64,000 nucleotides of DNA, from NCBI RefSeq assembly GCF_022605165.1, contig NC_063073.1, positions 1,302,001-1,366,000 of the forward strand. Reading direction: 5' to 3'. The position numbers were made by a program, and so were the translations under genes. Position 1 is the stretch's first letter; every line of letters begins with the position of its first letter. This DNA is from Purpureocillium takamizusanense. Its lineage: Eukaryota > Ascomycota > Sordariomycetes > Hypocreales > Ophiocordycipitaceae. Below the pieces are notes generated by a model. The model saw only the letters and a list, made by a program, of their open reading frames with translations. It made no database searches and had not been told where the DNA came from. Shown here in pieces: positions 57,171 to 64,000 of this stretch.

Positions 57171-58223
57171 GGACTGGGGCGGCCGTCTTGCTTCGTTCGC
57201 TGGCGGCGGCTACGCTCAGAATTAGGCTCATCGTTAGAGCTGGCGTTCAGGCAACAAACAAGGTATCTGGTTAGACGTGTTACTTTAGCTCACTGCAGTT
57301 AGCATATTCACTGCTTTGTCGCCTCTGGCGTTCCTCAACAGGCCGATGTTTGCCTGTGTAAGGTTAATACAAGGTCATGGACCTTTAGGCCAGCTTGCTC
57401 AAGACCGCTACTGTATCCCATAAGTCTCCTCGGAGAAGCTGTATGAGCCAGACCGTCTTCAAAGGCAAGTTCCCTGACACTCTCCCATAGGCTCCAATGT
57501 CGGTCGCAGTCGTATGAGCGCGATGCAGGCTGTGGATGTCTGCCAAGCACCTAAAAGTGCCTAATGGCGGCGGCGTCAGGGCAAGGCGAGCTCTAAGACT
57601 ACTAACTAAAGCACATGAGCAGCAGAATGGCTAGCCTGTCTGGTGAGGCTGGTAGTCGGCAAGGCTTCTTTCCACTTGGGTGGTGGCCCTGTGGTGGCAC
57701 CTCGCAGAATCTGAGCAAAACATGGCCGTGGATCGAGAGAGCCGCCACCACATGGTTTTTCAAACGCAACTCATTTCAGCCCGCTCGCGCTGACCCAGCA
57801 AGTTATTCTTGGTCCGGACGCGGCTCAACGATTAGGGTCGCGCGGCGGCTCCTGCGATGGGCCGCGATGCAAGGATCAGGATCCAGTGCTAGGCTCAACA
57901 TGGCGAACCAAGACGCTGACTGCAGACGCTCAATCGTACACTGGGGACGGACCCCCCAGGTTGCGGCGAGCACAAGGTGATCGATTTCATTCTGACCTGT
58001 TCAGTGTGCCTCGCGATCTCTCACGGACTGCAACCCCTTGTGGGATCGTCTTCTTCTACCCTTTTCACCACCAGTCGAGGGACTACCAGGCGTGCATACC
58101 CGACCGTGGACGCAATAGCCTACGCTGGACGATCAACAAGACATCCGATCGAGCTTTTACGACCTCGTGACTCCAGGGCGAAGCCATTTACGCGGTGAGG
58201 TTGCGGCTTCCGAGACCGACACC
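57171..58223. other. Intergenic region between ATG7 and the membrane-protein gene
   Basis: No gene supported; ATG7 3' flank and promoter of the next gene. Confidence 0.55.
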
Positions 58224-59318
58224 ATGTCGAAAACATCAGATTCTAAGGCAAGCGATGCCATGGCCATTACAGCCTTCAACGGGCCCTTCCCGACAGACTG
58301 GGCTTCGCCCGAGACGTGTACAGCACTCACCCAACGTGGTATCGTGGTTCTCGACTACGCCCCGTCGTGCCTGCCAGAATCATTCGTCGCATCGCCGGGC
58401 GTCATCTACTCTCCAGGGACGGCCTGCCCGTCGGGATATACCGCGCCGGCGCCGTGCACAAGATGGAGCGACGACGTGTCGACGACGATTACCTGCTGCC
58501 CGGTGCGCGGCGACCTGACGCTGTCGTGCGTCCCCAACGATCGGGTGCTCTCACTGGCGTGGAAGGATAAATTCTGCACGTGGAGCGCGGGCACCCAGAA
58601 GACGGTGCTGCTTGTGACGTCGGAGCGCAGCGGCACGACAACAACGCGCGCTGTTACCATGACCGGCAAGGCGGGCGTCAACGCATACGGTCTGCGCATG
58701 GTGTATCAGGCGAGCGACCTGCCCAAGTCGACAACGGCCGGCCAGACGTCGGCCACGAGAACAGGGGAAACGGGCGCCGCGACGGAGACCGGGGGTGATG
58801 ATCATCCCGGTGACGACGGCGCCGGCTTGTCGATGGGAGCCAAGGTCGCCATTGGGGTGGGCATCCCGCTTGTCGCCATCGCGATACTCGTCGGCGCCTT
58901 CTTCTTCATCCGCAAGCGACGGCGCCACGCGCGTCAAGATCCAAACGAGCTGCCCGCTTATGGAGCCGGCAACGGCGCCGCCGCCCACGATAGCAAGACG
59001 CTCGCGGGCGCGCACAGCCCGGCGCCTCCGCCGGGCACGGCAGGTGGATACGCGGCGGTGCCGCAGGAGCTCCAAGGGACGGAGCAGGTGGTCGAACTGC
59101 CCGGCGATGTCAGCCATCTATCGCCGCCGCCGCCGCAGCAGCAGCAGTCGGCGCTGAGCCCGAGCCCGCCACTGCAGACGAGCGTGTCCGGCCTATCGTC
59201 GCCGGCGAGCGTGCATGCGTCGACAGCATCGCCCAAGACGCACTACCAGCCGTACAGGCCGCCTGGGAGCGGGGCGCCGTCGCCACAGCCGGGACAGCAC
59301 ACGGTGCCGCATTCATGA
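58224..59318 (+). CDS. Single-pass membrane protein with Cys-rich outer module
   Basis: Intronless, 364 residues; the first in-frame ATG is at 58224. No signal peptide is visible. A Cys-rich N-terminal module (CTALTQRG, APSCLPESF, YSPGTACPSGY, ITCCPVRGDLTLSC, FCTW) ends in AYGLRMVYQASDLP, followed by a Thr-rich linker and one TM helix (about 206-228, VAIGVGIPLVAIAILVGAFFF) with an IRKRRRH stop-transfer. The inner tail is Pro/Gln/Ser-rich. The order YSPG-x2-CP, CC and YG-x-I/M before the linker is shared with the protein at 17161-18912, so the two are distant paralogues. Role unknown; surface sensor or wall-linked protein is plausible. Confidence 0.8.
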   Translation: MSKTSDSKASDAMAITAFNGPFPTDWASPETCTALTQRGIVVLDYAPSCLPESFVASPGVIYSPGTACPSGYTAPAPCTRWSDDVSTTITCCPVRGDLTLSCVPNDRVLSLAWKDKFCTWSAGTQKTVLLVTSERSGTTTTRAVTMTGKAGVNAYGLRMVYQASDLPKSTTAGQTSATRTGETGAATETGGDDHPGDDGAGLSMGAKVAIGVGIPLVAIAILVGAFFFIRKRRRHARQDPNELPAYGAGNGAAAHDSKTLAGAHSPAPPPGTAGGYAAVPQELQGTEQVVELPGDVSHLSPPPPQQQQSALSPSPPLQTSVSGLSSPASVHASTASPKTHYQPYRPPGSGAPSPQPGQHTVPHS

Positions 59319-59861
59319 AAGGAAGGATTGGGTTGATGGATGACAGCTGTAACATACACAGCCGACGACCCGTGACTGTATATAGCGTTTTCGTACTCTT
59401 CGTTGTTGATAAGTCGGCCACAAATTAGGGCTATCAGTCGGAGGCGTCCTTGGCTTCACTCATATATATATGAATTTCAAACTAGAACCATTTGTTGCAC
59501 GTCGAAAGTCCCGGATGTGAGCTTGCATTGCTTTGTCGTCATATCGCAGACTCCAGTCTATTGTCGTGCTGTCCGCGCCTTTATCACCGTTGCTACACTC
59601 AAAAAATGTACTTATCCGCGCGTTTGAGGACTGGTGCAGGCATTGTTCCGGAAAATCGGATTTGGCATGATCAGCAGGTGCTTAACAGGTGGTTGATCGA
59701 ATATAGGTGGATGCATCGTGAGGGTAGGGGGTGTTGCTCACCCATGCTTGGCGTGTCCTCCGACAGCTATGCACATCACGTGATCAGATATTCTTGAAGC
59801 TGTCCAAGCTCCTCAACCTCATGTCTGTCCTCACCTCACCACCGCGCGACGACTTCCCACA
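59319..59861. other. Intergenic region before GPI11
   Basis: ATATATATAT run near 59461-59470; no gene seen. Confidence 0.55.
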
Positions 59862-60762
59862 ATGCCCCTCGTCGACCCCGTCACCATGTCAAGGACATTG
59901 GCCAGGGGGTCCTCCGCGCCCTCCCCGCAAAAGGCCGCCGCAATCAGCCCCGTGGCCATCCTCGATGCGCCGCTCGCGGGACCCCTTGCGCTTGCTCGGC
60001 CAGCCGCACTGCTGGCGCTCCTCGCAGTGCGCTTCGGCGCCCTCGTCGCGGACCCGGTGCCGACGCTGAGATCCGCGTTGCCCGTAGTGGCGGTGGTGCA
60101 GGCCGTGTACGCGGTGCTCTGCCTCCCGGTTGCCGGGTCGCAGCACGGGCGAGCCGCGAAGAAGCAACGGCCAGGCGAGAAGAGAAAGCCCGGCGATGGC
60201 ACCGGTCCCAATCCCATCTCCGTATGCCGTCCCCCTACCTGCTTTTTCTCCCCCCTTTGCATGATCAGGCCCCGGTATGAAGTCTAACATCGAGCCATTC
60301 GTACAGTCCGCGGTTCTCTCCCTCATCCTAGCCGTCATTGCGACCCCTGCTGTGCACCTGCTCTTCGTCCTCTTCGGCGCGCCGTTCCTCGACCACGTCC
60401 CACACACGCTCCTCTGCGCCGCGCACTTCTCCATGCTGGTGCTGTTCCCGACGTTTTACGCGCGCGGCGTCGACACGCAGGCCCTCGTCGCCGTGGCCGG
60501 CGCGGCCGCGCCCCTAGACGAGACATTCGGGGCGCTCCTCGGCGCCGTGCTGGGCGCGTGGCTTGGGGCCGTGCCGATCCCCCTCGACTGGGACCGCGAC
60601 TGGCAGCGCTGGCCCGTAACCATCGTGGTGGGCATGTACGCGGGTGCGACGTTCGGCGCGTGGGCGGCGGGAACGGTGCTCTACGGCAAGAGGCTCGTCA
60701 GCGAGGCTGAAGAGTCAACGGCGGCGGCGGCGGCGACACCGTCGTCAACGAAGGAAGAGTAG
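59862..60762 (+). CDS. GPI11: GPI anchor biosynthesis protein Gpi11/PIG-F
   Basis: ER membrane protein that supports the ethanolamine-phosphate transferases adding phosphoethanolamine to the GPI mannoses. Two exons, 59862-60221 and 60307-60762, joined in phase 0 by an 85 nt intron, give 271 residues. Several hydrophobic helices are visible ([60 protein letters not shown]). The hallmark [23 protein letters not shown] near residues 210-235 is the PIG-F signature, followed by a final TM helix with a small Ala/Gly motif. The N-terminal start has a second in-frame Met eight residues later, so either may be used. Confidence 0.92.
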
Positions 60763-63360
60763 AATGCGGTACAGGCATTAGACGGTAGCTTGGAACAGGC
60801 GCAACGGTTTGACGTGATGCCCATGCCCATGCCTCGCGCTCATCGTGCAGCGTCCTCCAGCATCGACATGCCTTGCATCACGCAGGAGACCAACCAAGAT
60901 GAGAGCAAACTCTTGGAACGTGATCTATGCAATCGCCGAGACCTCTTCTTCGCCTACTTTCCGACGAGCATCCCACCCTGCGATGCACAGAATCATTCGT
61001 TTCTTCACTGGGACTTTGAAGTGTCGACGACGATCGAGGTGCCCAAGCGAGCCCCTCCGCAGCTCTTTTTGCTGGTGGGCTGCTGGCGCACGGTCTCGGG
61101 GTACTTCCGCGACTGGCTCAAAATGCAGCAGAGACACCGACGAACCTGGTGGGCCGGCCTCGCCAAATCTCGATGGGAGACGGCGAGACGCTGGTGCACG
61201 TGTCTCTCTGGCAGCCGGCGGTTTACTCTCGGGACTGGATGGGGCAGAGCAGGGTGCATGCATGTATAGTACGTAGCACAGCCACCCAGAGGGGGGGAGT
61301 TGGGTTGAAAGATTGGTCAACTGATGGCCGGCGATGTGCTGGGCGGCTAGGCGCGAGTTGACGGTGCAATTGCTGGTCCCCACGGCTAATCAAAGACCCC
61401 AAAGGTGTTTGGGCGCAAGCACACCAATATGATACTAGAAGCCACAACGCAACGCGAAATTAAAGGGCAGGTCCGTTAGTCGACCCAGAAGCTACTACCT
61501 TCCAATGCCCATATCGTGATTATCTCGTTCGATCGAGGCGGTCGAACGGCGGCTAGAGTTGGTACAACTCAAGTACTTCGTAAGTACTAAGGTAGTCCAA
61601 GTACGTTACGGATACTACATGTCGCCAGTAGGTTGGTAGTACTACCTGGCGTGAAGCCAGGCTGGTAGACCTTATGTCGGGAGACTTACACGGGCAATTT
61701 CACCCAATGGAGGCGCAGTTTCCCTGTTTTTTTAGGTCGCCGCGGTGACTTGCGACAGCAGAGGCAAACGCCCTAACTACCATGCCGAGATCCGTGCTAC
61801 CGCACCATCGCCGAACCAGCAGGCCTGGTGTCGTCGTCACAGCCGTCACAATGCGTCACCTCACAGTCGAGGCGACGGGATCATCGAGCAGGGAGCACCG
61901 CTCGTGTACGTGGCCGCAAACACGCAAACATCAGTCATGGCCGTGGCGATGCCCGCTGAGCCCTGTAATAGTGATGTGGCAATGTGGCTACGAAGTAGAC
62001 TGGCGATTCAAGTGTGGCGCGTGAGCGAGCTACGGTTTCCTGCCTTGGCGGAGGGAGTTCTTGTCTCGCTCCCCGTTCGCAACCCCCGCCAGCCCCGATG
62101 AGTTCGTACGACAAACCACTGCATCCCCAGAGACACACTTTCCTCTTGAGACCGGAGGAGGCGGTGGCGTGTGCATCGCGGAACGGGTTTCTTCTCGACA
62201 AAGACGTCAGACGTCGCTGCGTGTTTCCGGGCGACCAGCCGCGGTCAAAGCAGCGGCGCCAGCAAGGATGGGGGAGGCAAGGAAAAAAAAAACATGATGT
62301 CCAATCTGCAAAGTATGACGTAGGCCCCGCAGCTTGGCCATGTCTCGCCCGCATCGGGTCAAGTTGACTGGGGCTGGTGGGGGTTCGACCAACCCGCATG
62401 GATCGATAGCACGAGATCTGGGCTCAAGTATCCTATTGGTATGTACTTCTTAGTAGACGCGGAACCGTACTGTAGCATGTCCGCAGAAAAGTTCGTGTAA
62501 GTTGTCTGTTCGTCGAGGGTCCCGGAGGGGTTCGGGTGGTTGTACATTGAGGACCCATCTGGGCCATGACGGTTCACAAGCAGCGTTTGCGGGAGCTTGG
62601 TGCCGCCGCTGCTGCCACTGCCCGTTGCCGTGCTGTGCGTGCGTGCGTGCGTGTTTCCATGTGTACGACACCTGCTGCCGGCAAGTCATTCGACGAGCGC
62701 CAGTACCAGCCCAACGGCCCAGGCCTGGTGGACCGCGAGACAAGCCGCCGCACACACACCTACCAAGCGGACGAAGAGCGCGGCCTGTGCCGAGTGGCCG
62801 CAGCAGGACCACCTGGCGCGTCGCTGGCGAGTCGATGACGCAGGCCGCCTGGGGAGGGGGGCTGTGGGCAGGGCCGCGCCGGGCGTCTTCGTGGTAGAGG
62901 ACCGTGTTGGGCTTGGGCCTCTCTCTCTCTCTTGACGTCTCAACGCGCCCGGAGCCCTGTTTTCGCAGTGCATTGGGACGAGTATACCTACCGGCGCTAC
63001 CTGGCAGGTACTTCGGCTCGATGCCAGCCTCGCTCCAAGGTTGCGGGAGTGGGCTCGGGTCGCAGCCAGCCAAGCCAAGCTGGATGGAGCTGCGCCAAGA
63101 TGATGCCAGCGGCGGTGCTTCCACATCCTCCATCCATTCCCGCAGCTGCGTCAGACTGTCGGCAAGCCCGCGCAACCCGGGCAGGAGGTCAGGTAGCTTT
63201 TCTAGAGTCCAGCCACCCCTCTTCTCGTATATAAGTCAAAAGCTTCCCGGGTGTCGTCACTCTCACCCTCTCTTCCATCTCAACCTACCGAGTGCCGTCC
63301 TACTACCGTATAGCTTCCATCCCAACTACGACAAGAATCACTCACCACAAAACCGCCGCC
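60763..63360. other. 2.6 kb region before PMP3
   Basis: Several open frames (60790-61269, 62450-63175 minus) lack family resemblance. Near 61555-61665 a cluster of AGTACT, GGTAGT and CCTGG words forms imperfect palindromes. Confidence 0.5.
63216..63235 (+). promoter_or_regulatory. STRE-like CCCCT and TATA box of PMP3
   Basis: CCCCT (63216-63220) is the reverse of the stress response element AGGGG; TATATAAG (63228-63235) lies 126 bp upstream of the ATG. A pyrimidine-rich leader follows. Together they suggest a strong, stress-inducible promoter (inference). Confidence 0.5.
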
Positions 63361-63882
63361 ATGCCTCTCACCGCTAGGTAAGCTTCGTCATGTGCGCCCT
63401 ACCTTCGCGAAGCCCATGTTGTCGAGTCCGGTGCTTCCGTGACGTCGTCAAGACTCTCGACGACGCCATGGTTGCCGTCTAAATCACGGCGGGTTTGGGA
63501 GCCTCGATGACGACGCGACGAACTCGTGACAGCTGATGGCCTGTTCATTTGAAATTGGAGCGCATAATGACTGACGTGGCTTCCGCTGTAGCGACATCTG
63601 CAAGTTCATTTTCGCCATCATCCTCCCTCCTCTTGGTGTGTTTCTCGAGGTTGGCTGCGACACCCACCTTTTCCTCAACATCCTTTTGACTATTTTCGGT
63701 AAGCTCTCACTGTGTCCCTGCGCCTTGGCAGCGGTCGGAACGGACGTGTCGGAAGCAGAGTGCCATTGCCCTCCACTGCTGCTGATGGCTACTATTGCGT
63801 CTTGAAGATTGTGCTGACCAGAGGACTTGTAGGTTACATTCCTGGCATCATCCATGCCATTTACATTATCGTCACGAGGTAA
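63361..63882 (+). CDS. PMP3: Plasma membrane proteolipid 3 (PMP3/UPF0057 family)
   Basis: Three exons, 63361-63377 (17 nt), 63592-63698 and 63833-63882, give 57 residues and are too split to appear as a simple ORF. The sequence MPLTASDICKFIFAIILPP leads into GVFLEVGC and ILLTILGYIPGIIHAIYIIV, which is the two-helix Pmp3/RCI2 pattern. These proteins sit in the plasma membrane and help keep membrane potential and salt tolerance. Introns are 214 and 134 nt, both GTAAGC...TAG. Length matches the family (about 55 residues). Confidence 0.95.
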
Positions 63883-64000
63883 TCGGTGTCGCATCGTCGC
63901 CGGAAACTGGTGCATTCCTCTGTACTAGGGTTCGCCCGTGCTTGCCGGCGGCGATTCGAGGCACGCTTGTGCGCGTGACGATGGTGGCTGAGCCGATTAT

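Noticed and set aside
60790..61269. 159-codon open frame after GPI11
   Set aside because: No domain, atypical composition, no splice-consistent extension; could be a small gene but nothing supports it.

Overview
This is a gene-dense nuclear segment of a filamentous ascomycete (Pezizomycotina, probably Sordariomycetes/Hypocreales). The evidence is the spliced genes with short 47-325 nt introns, GT donors and mostly YAG acceptors, GC-rich codon use, and a gene set typical of moulds: siderophore MFS transporter, Wee1 kinase, Axl2-like cadherin-domain protein, fungal CorA-like protein and fungus-only C2H2 protein. No bacterial, viral or transposon sequence was recognised, and there is no obvious biosynthetic cluster. 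Naming the order is inference; the exon structures were worked out by hand from reading frame, splice sites and conserved protein motifs.

Layout, left to right. 1-1705: 3' part of a PPR protein (+). 3030-5022: PP2C phosphatase of the Ptc2/Ptc3 type (-, seven exons). 5023-8699: long non-coding stretch ending in an iron-responsive GATA-type site. 8700-10499: siderophore-iron transporter (+), convergent with an anion:cation-symporter-family MFS transporter at 10583-12369 (-). 13859-16258: CCZ1 (+). 17161-18912: single-pass membrane protein (-). 19776-20597: secreted expansin-like double-psi beta-barrel protein (-). 23549-24647: EFM6-type lysine methyltransferase (-). 26313-29060: AXL2-like protein (+). 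29598-31141: CorA-like membrane protein (-). 32937-34598: kelch protein (+). 34869-36027: complex I 24 kDa subunit (-). 36603-40821: 1317-residue C2H2 protein of unknown role (-). 41760-43396: FAD-dependent amine/amino-acid oxidoreductase (-). 44492-48050: Wee1 kinase (-). 52084-53374: dCMP deaminase (-). 54167-54237: tRNA-Glu(CUC) (-). 54949-57170: ATG7 (+). 58224-59318: second single-pass membrane protein of the 17161-18912 family (+). 59862-60762: GPI11/PIG-F (+). 63361-63882: PMP3 proteolipid (+).

The genes are mostly unrelated housekeeping and surface functions and not one pathway. Shared themes are autophagy/vacuole traffic (CCZ1, ATG7), cell-cycle and stress signalling (Wee1, PP2C), cell surface and polarity (AXL2, expansin-like, the two membrane proteins, GPI11, PMP3) and mitochondrial function (PPR, complex I). 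The points most worth a second look are a near-perfect SreA/Fep1-type iron-repressor site upstream of the siderophore transporter, the large orphan C2H2 gene with a non-GT donor candidate, the paired paralogous membrane proteins, a phase-neutral stop-free intron just before the ATG7 catalytic cysteine, and a 4 kb apparently empty region upstream of wee1. I did not find convincing evidence of a new multi-gene system.
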